This document shows positions 34,728-44,234 of a DNA stretch of 64,000 nt, in pieces. The notes under the pieces are model-generated. The model did no database searches, was not told the origin of the DNA, and saw nothing but the letters and a program-made list of their open reading frames with translations. The position numbers and the translations under genes were made by a program. Source of the DNA: Jeotgalicoccus sp. (GTDB lineage: Bacteria > Bacillota > Bacilli > Staphylococcales > Salinicoccaceae); the NCBI GenBank assembly GCA_003513765.1, contig DONT01000001.1:207392-271391 (forward strand), given 5' to 3'. Each line of letters opens with the position of its first letter. Position 1 is the stretch's first letter.

Positions 34728-37700
34728 TTAAAGCGAAATGCGCTCCACTGCTTTAAGCAGTTCCGCATCTTCATCGTAATCCGTCCTTGATATTTGTTCA
34801 GGCTCAGCTTGCAATGCCTCTGTAATCATTACACGGTCCTCTTGCAGCGCTTCGTCAAGCAGTGCTGTATATTTCTCTGCCAGCTGCTCCATCTGCGCTT
34901 TTAATGCTTCTGTATCGACTGAGCGGACAATTGTCTCTGCCAGTTCCAGCAAGGCGTCTCTGTAGTCTGCAGTCTTGTTTCTGTTCTGATAGAGAATCTT
35001 ATCGAAAGGATTCAATACTTCAGCATCAATATGAACTGCCGGTTCTTCTGCCTTAGCGCTCGTTACCGACAATGTACCTGGTGTCCCTGCAAGCTCCAGG
35101 CGTTCGTTAAACTGTGTAATCATCTGCCTTGTCTGGCTGTCCGCCTGACGGTATACCGCATTAAAGGCAATACTTGTCTCAAGCGTCAGGAAGTCTTCGA
35201 TATTACGCACGATAATAGAATGGTTGTCTCTGATGTAATGCTTATTGCTCATCACGGACACAGTTAACAGTCCCTTTAGGTGATCGTAGAGCTGGAGACG
35301 AAGCCGATCTGTCAGATACGTCAGTATAATATCGATTTCCTGTTTCAGCGTATCGTTAATACTCCCTGCGGTAATCCCGTCAATATCATTAAGCAGAGCC
35401 GCCCGGCGTTCAAGCAGTTTAGTCCGCTCTTCCCCGTTATCTTCAAACTGGCGCATATTGCTCATTAATGTATTAAGCAGCTGTCTCTGTGTTTCCTGCA
35501 GTGTTTTATACTGCACGTTCCCTGACTGCTGGTCGGCAATATTCATAATTTCAGCTTTTGCTGTATTAAAGTAGCTGTCTCCTTCATCCAAGGCGCGCTT
35601 ACTGGAAACAGGATAGAGCACGTGTTTAATATGCATCGTATTTAGCGCATTGCGCATATAATCCAGCACCTTATCTTTATCCGCTTCAGACTTCATTAAG
35701 TCCACTGCATTGATAATAAAGATAATCGGGAAGTCCTTCCCTTTCAGCGATTGAATGTACTGCAGGAAGGTTTCATCCGAACGCGAGAATACATGGTTAT
35801 AGTACGAGACGTAAATAATCATATCGCTCTCTGTAATAATATCTCTCGTTTCCGACGTATGACGCGCGTTAATAGAATTAATCCCCGGCGAGTCGACCAG
35901 CGTATATGATTGAGTCATATCATTATCCAGTGAAACATTCGCTTTATGGATAAAGGTCGAGTCTTTATCATTGCTGATCTTCGCAATTAAGTCCTCTGTA
36001 TCGATGCTGACAGTCAGGCCGAGTTCATCTTTATAATGTGCGTAGTTGTCCTGTATACCGGCTAAGAGCGGCTTATACGTTTCGTCGACTTTATTAATGT
36101 TCCTGCTGATCCACTTCTGATAACCGTCTGCTGTCTCATGACGTTCCCCTGACAGTGCAGCCAGTGTTTCTGTTAAATCCGCCTCACTTTTATAGACGAC
36201 AGTACTCGTTTCATCATTATTAATTTCTGTAATGGTTGCCGTAGTCGGGTTCGGGCTCGTCGTTAAATGCTTATCCCCCATCAGGGCATTAATGAACGTC
36301 GTCTTCCCTGCACTGAATCCGCCGAAGACGCTGATGTTCGCTTTGCCGTTGTCTATACGCAGAAGCTTATCATTTAACAGTCTTCTGTAATCCGTATAAC
36401 GCGGTGAGTCTTCTAAGAGCGTCACCAGTTCACGAAAGGCTGTTAAATTCATGTCCGTTTCATTGTTAACTGTAAATTCGTTATGTCTACTTCCTGTGAC
36501 TTCGACACGGTTGTCATTGTCATACGATAAAGTAATCTCTTCCAGCAGATTTAACTTATCAATCTCATCATCCATATGAATGTAGAAATGACGGTAATTC
36601 TGCGTATCGAGTGATTCGATTAAGCCGAGCAGTTCTCCCGCTTTAGTATAGAGTGCCTTCTCACTCGTTAGCGTTGTCTGTGCTTTTACTTCCCCTGTAT
36701 CAGTGGCAGTCAGTATTCCCATATGAATGACCGCTTGTTGTGAGACTTCTTTTGTTAAGGCCGACTTCAGCTTATCGAAGTAATTCGTAATATAGGTCTG
36801 GTTCAGTGAAGTGATTGTCTCCGACCCGAGGAAGGCATTATTCCATTCAAACTTAAACGGTTCTCCGATTAAGCCGAGCGACTGAAAAAAGCTGTTAATA
36901 TTCGCATTAATTTCTGTATGTATAACAGGCTGTATTGATTCGCTTACTTCGTTCAGGCTTTCTTCATACAATGCGTGTTCTTTTTTCTTTTTGCCGAACA
37001 GTCCGCCCGCTTTTTTCTCCCCTGCCATTACTTTTAAATATTCCGTAATCGCATCTTTAACCTGATGCGGGAATAAGTAGCTGTCTTTGACAAGTTTCTT
37101 AACGGACTCTTTGACGTGGCTTCTTAATTCATCTTCGTCACTGTGCAGATGATTAATTTCAGCCTTCTTCAGTTCCTTGTTTAAATACTCAATGCGTTCT
37201 GCTGCTCTTTCTGATGTCAGCTCATTATCAAGCTGCAGCGATTCATGCAAGGCATCCATTTCATCACGCAAATATCCAAGCTGTTTATCCTCTATGTTTT
37301 TAGTAATGCGGGCATCATACGATAGTTCGAGTGCGGCACGTCTGTTTTCTGTCTCCTGGATGAATGCCTTTAATTCGTCTATACGGTTATAAGGCGACTC
37401 ATAGATAGAAGTGGTAAATAAGTGCTCCGGATGAATGTTCCAGTTCGTGAGGGTGCGTTTAACGCGGTTTAAAAAGGTCTCTAAAGTAATCTCACGGTCA
37501 TCGTGCTTATCGATCTGGTTAATAATTAAGACGAGCGGAATATTTAGCGCAGCAATTTCTTTCAGCAGCGTTAAGTTATGCTCGCTCTCCACGTGGTTGT
37601 ATTCCACCGTAAAGAAGATTAAATCACTGTTCAGTAAAAACCGGTTGGCGGATTCTTCATGACTGTCTGTATTGGAGTCCACCCCCGGCGTATCCTGAAA

Positions 37701-38111
37701 GACTGTATTACGCTGATAATCCGATGATTGAATGTCCATCGTAATCGCCTGGATATCCATATCTTTTGTATTCAGCGACTTTAACTCGTCATAGTTATCG
37801 AGTGATGCGTACTGGTACTGGTTAATAAATGCCTGTATACCCGTACCGTCACCTATCTGAACCGCGACAGTATTGCTCGTCGTCGGCACCGGTGATGATG
37901 GCAGGATGTCCTGATTAAGCAAATAGTTAATCAAGCTGGATTTCCCCGCAGAGTAATGGCCGATAAAAGAAAATACCAGCTGTTCGTTATACGTCTTCTG
38001 AATCGCATGGTCAATCTGTGAGACGAGCGTATCGTTATCCGACTTCAGAATTTCTTTTTTAAGTTTATACAGCGTATTAAGCGTCTGTCTGTTTTCCCCT
38101 TGTGCTGACAA
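34728..38111 (-). CDS. Double-headed bacterial dynamin (DynA-like)
   Basis: 1127 residues with two dynamin GTPase units in tandem. The first has P-loop GHYSAGKSS (residues 51-59), DTPGVDS and NQID; the second has P-loop GGFSAGKTT near residue 597, DSPGINS and NAVD. Each is followed by long helical stalk regions. The Bacillus DynA family fuses and protects membranes, for example against phage or pore formers. It starts one base after the methyltransferase stop codon, so the two are probably cotranscribed. Confidence 0.93.
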   Translation of the reverse strand: MSAQGENRQTLNTLYKLKKEILKSDNDTLVSQIDHAIQKTYNEQLVFSFIGHYSAGKSSLINYLLNQDILPSSPVPTTSNTVAVQIGDGTGIQAFINQYQYASLDNYDELKSLNTKDMDIQAITMDIQSSDYQRNTVFQDTPGVDSNTDSHEESANRFLLNSDLIFFTVEYNHVESEHNLTLLKEIAALNIPLVLIINQIDKHDDREITLETFLNRVKRTLTNWNIHPEHLFTTSIYESPYNRIDELKAFIQETENRRAALELSYDARITKNIEDKQLGYLRDEMDALHESLQLDNELTSERAAERIEYLNKELKKAEINHLHSDEDELRSHVKESVKKLVKDSYLFPHQVKDAITEYLKVMAGEKKAGGLFGKKKKEHALYEESLNEVSESIQPVIHTEINANINSFFQSLGLIGEPFKFEWNNAFLGSETITSLNQTYITNYFDKLKSALTKEVSQQAVIHMGILTATDTGEVKAQTTLTSEKALYTKAGELLGLIESLDTQNYRHFYIHMDDEIDKLNLLEEITLSYDNDNRVEVTGSRHNEFTVNNETDMNLTAFRELVTLLEDSPRYTDYRRLLNDKLLRIDNGKANISVFGGFSAGKTTFINALMGDKHLTTSPNPTTATITEINNDETSTVVYKSEADLTETLAALSGERHETADGYQKWISRNINKVDETYKPLLAGIQDNYAHYKDELGLTVSIDTEDLIAKISNDKDSTFIHKANVSLDNDMTQSYTLVDSPGINSINARHTSETRDIITESDMIIYVSYYNHVFSRSDETFLQYIQSLKGKDFPIIFIINAVDLMKSEADKDKVLDYMRNALNTMHIKHVLYPVSSKRALDEGDSYFNTAKAEIMNIADQQSGNVQYKTLQETQRQLLNTLMSNMRQFEDNGEERTKLLERRAALLNDIDGITAGSINDTLKQEIDIILTYLTDRLRLQLYDHLKGLLTVSVMSNKHYIRDNHSIIVRNIEDFLTLETSIAFNAVYRQADSQTRQMITQFNERLELAGTPGTLSVTSAKAEEPAVHIDAEVLNPFDKILYQNRNKTADYRDALLELAETIVRSVDTEALKAQMEQLAEKYTALLDEALQEDRVMITEALQAEPEQISRTDYDEDAELLKAVERISL

Positions 38112-39236
38112 TTATTCTTTCACTCCCCAGTATTGGAACAACGTCGTTTCAATATAGCCGTTAAACAGTTTTCTGCGTTTCGTTGCTTTTTTGCCGACGA
38201 TTTCCTCAAACTCTTTATTCGATGTCATTAAATAAACATTCAGCGACGGATTGTCTTTCATCAGCTCACCGATTTTACCGTACATGGACTCAACTGCTTT
38301 TGCTTCACCGATACGTTCCCCGTATGGCGGGTTTGTGACGAGCTGTGCATTTTTATCGATATCTTTAAGATCGTGTACATCGAGCGTGCCGAATTCAATA
38401 TCCGCTTCCAAGCCGACTTCTTCCGCATTTTTAATTGCGATATTAATCATATTGGGCTCAATGTCTGTCGCGTAAATTTTAACTTCTTTGTCGTAGTCCG
38501 CTTCGCTTTCACATTGCGTGCGCACTTCTGTCCACAGCTCTTCAGGAATAATATCCCATGACTCGCTGTCGAATGAACGGTTGGAACCTGGTGCAATGTT
38601 ACGTGCAATCATTGCCGCTTCAAGTGCAATGGTTCCTGAACCGACGAACGGGTCATACAATGTCTGCTCTCCTGTATAGTTGGCAAGTTTCAGCATGGCA
38701 GCTGCGAGTGTTTCTTTAATTGGCGCATCACCCTGAGCCAGTCTGTAACCGCGTTTATGAAGTGCGTCACCGCTCGTGTCGACAGTCAGTACTGCTCTGT
38801 CTTTTAAAATGTTAATATCAATTTTATAGCGGGGGCCGTCTTCAGGCAGCTTCCCTGACATCTTAAATGCGTCTTTTAAATGTTCAACGATTGCTTTTTT
38901 CGTAATACGCTGCACGTCAGGCACACTGAACAATGTCGACTTGTGGGAGCGTCCGGTTACAGGAAACTCTGCATTCGGTCCGAGGACGTCTGATAAAGGT
39001 AATGCTTTTACCGCTTCAAACAGTTCGTCGAAGGTTGTAACGTGAAAGTCGCCAAGGACGATTCTGATACGGTCGACCGTACGTAGTTTTAAGTTTGTTT
39101 CGACAATCGTACGCTCATCGCCTTCGAAGTATACGCGGCCGTTTTCGAGTTCTGTTTCCAGGCCTAATGATTTGATTTCATCTGAGACGACACGTTCAAG
39201 TCCCATCGGTGTGTTGACAATAAATTTAAAGTTCAT
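38112..39236 (-). CDS. THUMP-domain rRNA methyltransferase (YpsC/RlmL-like)
   Basis: 374 residues. An N-terminal THUMP RNA-binding domain (about 45-160) precedes a Rossmann methyltransferase with YDPFVGSGTIALEAAMIA (about 190-207) and the catalytic TNPPYGERI. The family methylates a guanine N2 of 23S rRNA; the exact site is inferred from relatives. AGGAG-like AGCTTC is weak upstream of the ATG. It is flanked by rnpB and the dynamin gene, as in S. aureus. Confidence 0.9.
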   Translation of the reverse strand: MNFKFIVNTPMGLERVVSDEIKSLGLETELENGRVYFEGDERTIVETNLKLRTVDRIRIVLGDFHVTTFDELFEAVKALPLSDVLGPNAEFPVTGRSHKSTLFSVPDVQRITKKAIVEHLKDAFKMSGKLPEDGPRYKIDINILKDRAVLTVDTSGDALHKRGYRLAQGDAPIKETLAAAMLKLANYTGEQTLYDPFVGSGTIALEAAMIARNIAPGSNRSFDSESWDIIPEELWTEVRTQCESEADYDKEVKIYATDIEPNMINIAIKNAEEVGLEADIEFGTLDVHDLKDIDKNAQLVTNPPYGERIGEAKAVESMYGKIGELMKDNPSLNVYLMTSNKEFEEIVGKKATKRRKLFNGYIETTLFQYWGVKE

Positions 39237-39290
39237 ATTAAGAAGCTCCTAAAGTTTGATTTGTTACTATTATAGTATGAATATATACAT

Positions 39291-39323
39291 AAAAAAAGCT
39301 CTCCAGCAAAGTGGAGAGCTTTT
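39291..39323 (-). terminator. Terminator of rnpB
   Basis: Minus-strand stem AAGCTCTCCA/TGGAGAGCTT with loop CTTTGC, followed by TTTTTTTAT. It directly follows the 3' end of the RNase P RNA. Confidence 0.92.
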
Positions 39324-39333
39324 TTGTCTAGTC

Positions 39334-39737
39334 CGGTTTCTCTATAAGCCATGTTCTGTTCCGCTGTGCTGCTGGCGTGCACTAGTATACACTCGCACAT
39401 TGGTGATAATCATCTGTCTATATTAAATGAATAATATCTCTCCGTCAGTTGAATTCCTGTTGGAAAGTGCTCCTACCTAATTTGGATTGCTCACTCGAGG
39501 GGTTTACCGCGTTCCACCTTCGTCATTTCTTCAGAAGCTCGTTTCTGTGGCACTTTTAAAGCTACTCTATTCATATGCGTAAGCACTTAGAATATTTCGC
39601 AGCCGTCAAGATATAAAATATCATTGCCCAGACTTATGGTTTCATCTGGCACGAACACTACAGTCATCTCAGACTGTGTGAGCATGGACTTTCCTCTATG
39701 CAGGCATGCTGCATAGCGATTATCCGAGTTACCGTCT
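39334..39737 (-). ncRNA. rnpB: RNase P RNA, type B
   Basis: Read on the minus strand, the conserved blocks appear in order: GGATAATCGCT, GAGGAAAGTCCATGCTC (about 39681-39697), the ACAGAAACGAGC region, GGTAAACCCC, and near the 3' end AACAGAACATGGCTTATAGA. This is the catalytic RNA of RNase P, which matures the 5' end of tRNAs. The extra stems fit the Bacillus-type (B) RNA. Position between gpsB and the rRNA methyltransferase is as in staphylococci. Ends are approximate. Confidence 0.95.
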
Positions 39738-39781
39738 GTTTTATTTTAAAAATTCTTAAAATACATTAATAATACTGCTGT

Positions 39782-40108
39782 TTACTTGCTTTTTGTACTG
39801 CCAAAAACCTGTTTTTCAAGACTTGAAATCCGCTTTAAAATATCAATCTGCTGATTTTGACCGCTGCCGCCCTGAGTGCGTGTATTTGTTGCCACTCTGA
39901 TCCGGAGATCCTCAACTTCCTTTTTTAAACGTGCATTTTCTTCTTCAAGTTTTTTAATGTTGTTGTTCATGTCTGCCATTTTTTGATAATCACTGATAAC
40001 GTCGTCAAGAAAACTATCTACTTCTATCGGTTTAAAACCTCTTAGTGATTTTTCGAATTCTTTCTCGAATATATCTTTTGCAGACAGCCTTAGCGTATAG
40101 TCACTCAT
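39782..40108 (-). CDS. gpsB: Cell division protein GpsB
   Basis: 108 residues. The N-terminal DivIVA/GpsB lipid-binding domain (1-65, KDIFEKEFEKSLRGFKPIEVDSFL) is followed by a coiled coil (IKKLEEENARLKKEVEDLR) and a short C-terminal multimerisation helix. It links division and peptidoglycan synthesis at the septum, in relatives through PBPs and FtsZ. AGGTG stands before the ATG. It lies 11 bases downstream of ypsA on the same strand. Confidence 0.95.
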   Translation of the reverse strand: MSDYTLRLSAKDIFEKEFEKSLRGFKPIEVDSFLDDVISDYQKMADMNNNIKKLEEENARLKKEVEDLRIRVATNTRTQGGSGQNQQIDILKRISSLEKQVFGSTKSK

Positions 40109-40119
40109 ACTTACACCTC

Positions 40120-40659
40120 TTAACTATCATATCTGTCGTTAATGAAATCATTAATATCATCAAATTGTATTCTTTCAATATTATAATGACTTTCCTCGCT
40201 TAATTCAAGCATAACCCTGTATATATATTTTAAATTTGTTTCCGTCCCGCTGTCATAGACGAGCAGACCGTAATCAGAATGTGAGATCACGAACTGATTA
40301 ATCGCTTTAAACATACTTGGATCCCCGTACTCCCGTTCAAAGATAAACTGATGAAAGTCCGCATGCGCGAGTATATTGTTTAAATTAATTTTATCGGATT
40401 CATTATAGCGGTCGTCGAATTTATGAAATGGCTTTAAGACACCGAGCTTAATATCGTAGTCTTCTTTTAAGTCGATAATCTCATTTGCCGCATACATCTC
40501 TATTCCCGTATAACCCTGAATGATAAACCACTCGGCGCCCTCTTCTATGAGATTGATAATCCGCTGACGCAGTAAATCACGGAGTACTTTCACTTCCGGC
40601 TGTGAATCTTTAAAGATGCCGAGCTCGTAGTGGCGGTAGCCTGTAATGAATACCCTCAC
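40120..40659 (-). CDS. ypsA: YpsA (DUF1273) SLOG-family protein
   Basis: 179 residues, a Rossmann-like SLOG fold with MRVFITGYRHYELGIF at the start and FIIQGYTGIEMYAA near residue 45. YpsA is linked to cell division in Bacillus and staphylococci, where it acts with GpsB; that link fits the neighbouring gene. The start overlaps the yppE stop by four bases, so yppE-ypsA-gpsB form a small operon. A nucleotide ligand is likely but not proved. Confidence 0.92.
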   Translation of the reverse strand: MRVFITGYRHYELGIFKDSQPEVKVLRDLLRQRIINLIEEGAEWFIIQGYTGIEMYAANEIIDLKEDYDIKLGVLKPFHKFDDRYNESDKINLNNILAHADFHQFIFEREYGDPSMFKAINQFVISHSDYGLLVYDSGTETNLKYIYRVMLELSEESHYNIERIQFDDINDFINDRYDS

Positions 40660-40991
40660 AGCAATCCTTCCTTACCGGCATGGTGCACCCACATATTAAT
40701 ATATTTGAATTTTTCATGATACAGTTTTAAACTGAAGCGGGATACGTGACAGCTCATTAAGAGTTCCATCAGCTCGTCGCTCATGACTTCCCTGACCCGC
40801 TCTGTCAGCCGTTCATCGGTCTGTATATGGAGCAGCTGGTCTGCGAGCACTTTATTTCTTTTAAGAAAGGGTTCTATTTCTGTAGTGAAATCGAACTCGT
40901 AGCCTGCTCTTGCTTTATCGTAGCGGTTCGCGATTTCACCGAGCATTTCTTGGTAATCGCTGTATGATGCCTTTCTTGACAATTTGGACAC
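40656..40991 (-). CDS. yppE: YppE-like DUF1798 protein
   Basis: 111 residues, all helical, with the family ending SCHVSRFSLKLYHEKFKYINMW. The position opposite recU matches yppE in Bacillus and staphylococci. No function is known. Its 5' end overlaps the -35 element of the recU-pbp2 promoter on the other strand, so transcription of the two could interfere. It is followed directly by ypsA. Confidence 0.88.
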   Translation of the reverse strand: MSKLSRKASYSDYQEMLGEIANRYDKARAGYEFDFTTEIEPFLKRNKVLADQLLHIQTDERLTERVREVMSDELMELLMSCHVSRFSLKLYHEKFKYINMWVHHAGKEGLL

Positions 40992-41003
40992 ACCACCTAT
41001 AAT
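40976..41003 (+). promoter_or_regulatory. Consensus promoter of recU-pbp2
   Basis: Perfect TTGACA (40976-40981) and perfect TATAAT (40998-41003) separated by 16 bases. Transcription should start near 41010, giving a leader of about 70 bases to recU. The -35 box lies within the first codons of yppE on the opposite strand. Confidence 0.85.
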
Positions 41004-41077
41004 AATGAAATGTTAATCAAACTCTAATTAATATATAATAATTAGTATATATAATAATAGTCTGGAGTGCGAGTTTA

Positions 41078-41668
41078 ATGAAATACCCTCAGGGCGTCAA
41101 AAGAAACCAATCGAATGCAGGGACTGTAAATAAAGAAACGAACTATAGTCAGCGCGGCATGACACTGGAAAAGGATCTCGATAAGACCAATCAGTTTTAT
41201 CTGGATACTAAGCGGGCAATTATACATAAAAAGCCCACGCCGGTACAGATTGTCGATGTTGATTATCCGTCACGGAAAAAAGCTAAAATAACGGAAGCCT
41301 ACTTTAAAGTGCCATCGACCAGTGACTATAATGGTTTATATAAAGGAAGATACATCGATTTTGAAGCGAAGGAAACGCGCAACAAAACGCGCTTTCCTCT
41401 TATTAATATTCACGCGCATCAGGTCGAGCATATGCGCGCCTGCCATAATCAGGGCGGCATTGTTTTTCTCATTGTTAAATTTACTGCTCACGATGAAGTT
41501 TACCTGTATCCGTTCGAACATTTCGCTAAACACTGGGATTTGTTTTTAGGTGACGGCAGAAAGTCCATAACCTATGCTGACATTAAGGATGAGAGTATTT
41601 TACTACCAATAAAATACAATCCGCGTTATGATTATTTAGCTGCAGTTGACGAATTTTATTTTGAATAG
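41078..41668 (+). CDS. recU: Holliday junction resolvase RecU
   Basis: 196 residues, the normal length. RecU cuts four-way junctions in recombination and chromosome segregation. Catalytic signatures are present: GMTLEKDLDKTN near the N-terminus and YIDFEAKETRNKTRFPL (about residues 92-108), which hold the metal-binding Asp/Glu/Lys. GGAG is 12 bases from the ATG, rather far. pbp2 follows 11 bases later in one operon, the conserved recU-pbp pairing. Confidence 0.95.
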   Translation: MKYPQGVKRNQSNAGTVNKETNYSQRGMTLEKDLDKTNQFYLDTKRAIIHKKPTPVQIVDVDYPSRKKAKITEAYFKVPSTSDYNGLYKGRYIDFEAKETRNKTRFPLINIHAHQVEHMRACHNQGGIVFLIVKFTAHDEVYLYPFEHFAKHWDLFLGDGRKSITYADIKDESILLPIKYNPRYDYLAAVDEFYFE

Positions 41669-41679
41669 GGAGAATATAT

Positions 41680-44076
41680 ATGGAATCGAATTTTAAAAGG
41701 AGTAAACAGCCTGACAAGAAATCCGAACAGAAAAAGCAGTCAAAATCCAAATCATCAATTATTAAAAAAGTGTTTTTATACGGTGCTCTGCTTGCACTGA
41801 TTGGTCTTGTTATCGGTGCTGTGCTGTTTGCGTATTACGCATCACAGGCACCAGCTTTCAGCGATGAAAAGCTGAAGGATCCTGTTCCCGCTGAAATTTA
41901 TGATCAGAATGACGAACTTGTCACCACCCTCTTCCAGGGACAGAAACGGGAATACGTGAGTATTGAAGATGTGCCGGAAGATGTCACAGACGCAGTACTT
42001 GCGATTGAGGACGATCGTTTTTACGAGCACGGTGCAATTGACTTTATCCGTCTCGGCGGCGCGGTCATCAGCAACATTACCGACGGTTTCGCCTCACAGG
42101 GTGCGAGTACCATTACCCAGCAGGTCGTGAAACGCGCCTTTCTGACAGAAGAACAGACAATTGAGCGTAAAGCTCAGGAGGCCTATCTGTCATACCGCTT
42201 AGAGCAGGAATATTCAAAAGATGACATTTTTGAAATGTATCTGAACAAGATTTATTACTCTGACGGCATTTACGGTATCCGTACAGCGAGCCTGTATTAT
42301 TTCGATAAAGAACTTGCAGAGTTAAATATGGCTGAGAGCGCTTATCTTGCAGGACTGTCAAACCTGCCGAACGTCTATAACTTATACGTAGACGCTGAAG
42401 CTGGACAGAACCGTACAGATACGGTGTTATACCAGATGCTCAATCATGAGAGAATCTCTCAGGCTGAATACGACGAAGCAATTCAAATAGATATTACGGA
42501 TAATTTAGTCCCGCGCGATGAGACAGAACGTGCATCGACGGAACAGGAAGATCCGGAGTACGCTTCATACATTGACTATATTAAACGAGAACTGCAGACC
42601 CATGATGAGTTCCGTAACAGAGATGTAAATGAAGTGTTATCAAGTGGCATTCAAATTTATACTAATATGGATACGAACGTTCAGTCATACCTTCAGAATA
42701 TGACGAACAACCGCAATTATTACTACAACGATAAATTCCAGAGCGATGATTTCAATATCGCGTCAACTATACTCGATACAACGTCAGGGGGACTGGTTGC
42801 GATATCAGGCGGCCGCGATTACCAGCAGGTTGTCGACCAGAACTTAGCATTAGTGCAGCACAACGTCGGGTCGACGATGAAGCCGTTCTTATCATACGGT
42901 CCGGCAATAGAAAATATGGAATGGCCGACGAATCAGGGTATTCAGGATGAACAGTCGTACAATCCAAAAGACAGCCCGAACAATACAGTGTACAACTACG
43001 ATAATCAGGGACACGGCAACGTAACAATGCGCGACGCCTTAAGACAGAGCTTTAACGTTCCTGCGGTGAAGACATTTGAAGCAGTTAAAGAAGAAGCCGG
43101 TAATAATGCACCGGAAGAATTCGCCCGTGGAGTCGGACTTGACTACTCGACGAAAAATGACGGTGAATATACAGTCTCATTTAACGACGTGCTCGGCGGC
43201 GGCGAATCACGCTTCAGTCCGCTGCAGATGGCTCAGGCGTATGCGACACTTGGTAACAACGGAGAGTTCAATGAAGCGCAGTCTATCCGCTACATCGTTA
43301 CAGCAGAAGGCGATAAAATTGAATTCGACAACGAATCGCGTAAAGCGATGGAAGACTCTACAGCATTTATGTTGACAGATATGCTTAAAGACACATTCGC
43401 AAATCAGGGAAGCGCCGACTACATTCAGATGAACGGTCTGAATATCGCAGCGAAGACAGGAACAACATCACTCGATACGAGCATCCTTGAAGAAAATGAT
43501 CTGCCGAACAACAGTGCAAAAGACGCGTGGATCGTCGGCTACACACCGGAATATACGATGAGTGTGTGGACAGGATTCGATAACGCAACTGCAGGCTACT
43601 CGGAAGACAAAGTATTCGTCGGCACAGACGAACACATTACACCGCAATGGTTCTTCAGAGATATCATGCAGTACATCAGCACATTCAACGGCCAGGACTT
43701 TGAACAGCCCGACAGCGTTGAACAGATCAACGGCAATGAATTCAGAGTTGCCGGCGGCGGCGGTTTCTTTAACAGCGGCGGCAGCAACAACAATAATAGC
43801 AACAATGGCAGCAATAACAGCAGTAATGGTAATGACAGCAGCGGCGGCAGTACAAGCGGCACATGGAGCTGGCAATACAACGAAGACGGTGAAATAGAAA
43901 CCGAGGGTGACGTACCGGACAGCGAACTGCCGGACGGCGCTGAACTCGCTGAACCCGAAAGCGGCAGCGAAGACGAAGACCCTGCACCGGAAGAAGATGA
44001 ACCTGCAACAGAACCAAGCGGCACTACAGAAGACGCTGAACCAGCTGAAGCGGCTGACGAAGAAGATACACCTTAA
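41680..44076 (+). CDS. pbp2: Class A penicillin-binding protein (PBP2/PBP1A-type)
   Basis: 798 residues. A short basic cytoplasmic tail and one membrane segment (about 29-55) precede the glycosyltransferase domain, with catalytic Glu110 in AIEDDRFYEHG and GASTITQQ, then the transpeptidase domain with Ser398 in STMKPF, SFN, and Lys592 in KTGTT. It polymerises and cross-links peptidoglycan outside the membrane. The C-terminus has an Asn/Ser/Gly tract then a long acidic Pro/Glu/Asp/Ala tail (about 700-798), longer than seems needed and likely disordered. GGGAG precedes the ATG. Confidence 0.95.
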   Translation: MESNFKRSKQPDKKSEQKKQSKSKSSIIKKVFLYGALLALIGLVIGAVLFAYYASQAPAFSDEKLKDPVPAEIYDQNDELVTTLFQGQKREYVSIEDVPEDVTDAVLAIEDDRFYEHGAIDFIRLGGAVISNITDGFASQGASTITQQVVKRAFLTEEQTIERKAQEAYLSYRLEQEYSKDDIFEMYLNKIYYSDGIYGIRTASLYYFDKELAELNMAESAYLAGLSNLPNVYNLYVDAEAGQNRTDTVLYQMLNHERISQAEYDEAIQIDITDNLVPRDETERASTEQEDPEYASYIDYIKRELQTHDEFRNRDVNEVLSSGIQIYTNMDTNVQSYLQNMTNNRNYYYNDKFQSDDFNIASTILDTTSGGLVAISGGRDYQQVVDQNLALVQHNVGSTMKPFLSYGPAIENMEWPTNQGIQDEQSYNPKDSPNNTVYNYDNQGHGNVTMRDALRQSFNVPAVKTFEAVKEEAGNNAPEEFARGVGLDYSTKNDGEYTVSFNDVLGGGESRFSPLQMAQAYATLGNNGEFNEAQSIRYIVTAEGDKIEFDNESRKAMEDSTAFMLTDMLKDTFANQGSADYIQMNGLNIAAKTGTTSLDTSILEENDLPNNSAKDAWIVGYTPEYTMSVWTGFDNATAGYSEDKVFVGTDEHITPQWFFRDIMQYISTFNGQDFEQPDSVEQINGNEFRVAGGGGFFNSGGSNNNNSNNGSNNSSNGNDSSGGSTSGTWSWQYNEDGEIETEGDVPDSELPDGAELAEPESGSEDEDPAPEEDEPATEPSGTTEDAEPAEAADEEDTP

Positions 44077-44085
44077 AAATATATG

Positions 44086-44122
44086 AACACCTCTAATCTT
44101 AAATGATTGGAGGTGTTTTTTT
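44086..44122 (+). terminator. Terminator of recU-pbp2
   Basis: Stem AACACCTCTAAT/ATTGGAGGTGTT with an 8-base loop, followed by TTTTTTT. Confidence 0.92.
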
Positions 44123-44192
44123 GATTTGTGTGAAGTTTTTTGCTGATGATATGCATTAGTGAGGACGTTTATCTGACTACATAGTCACTCAA

Positions 44193-44228
44193 AATAAAAA
44201 ACCGCATCTCCTCACAGGAAATGCGGTT
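44193..44228 (-). terminator. Terminator of the dnaD-nth genes
   Basis: Minus-strand stem AACCGCATTTCCTG/AGGAGATGCGGTT, followed by TTTTTATT. It starts 7 bases past the nth stop. Confidence 0.9.
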
Positions 44229-44234
44229 CAATCA

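Noticed and set aside
43562..44024. Overlapping frames on both strands in the pbp2 tail region
   Set aside because: They come from the low-complexity GC-rich codon pattern of the pbp2 tail and have no ribosome sites or family likeness.
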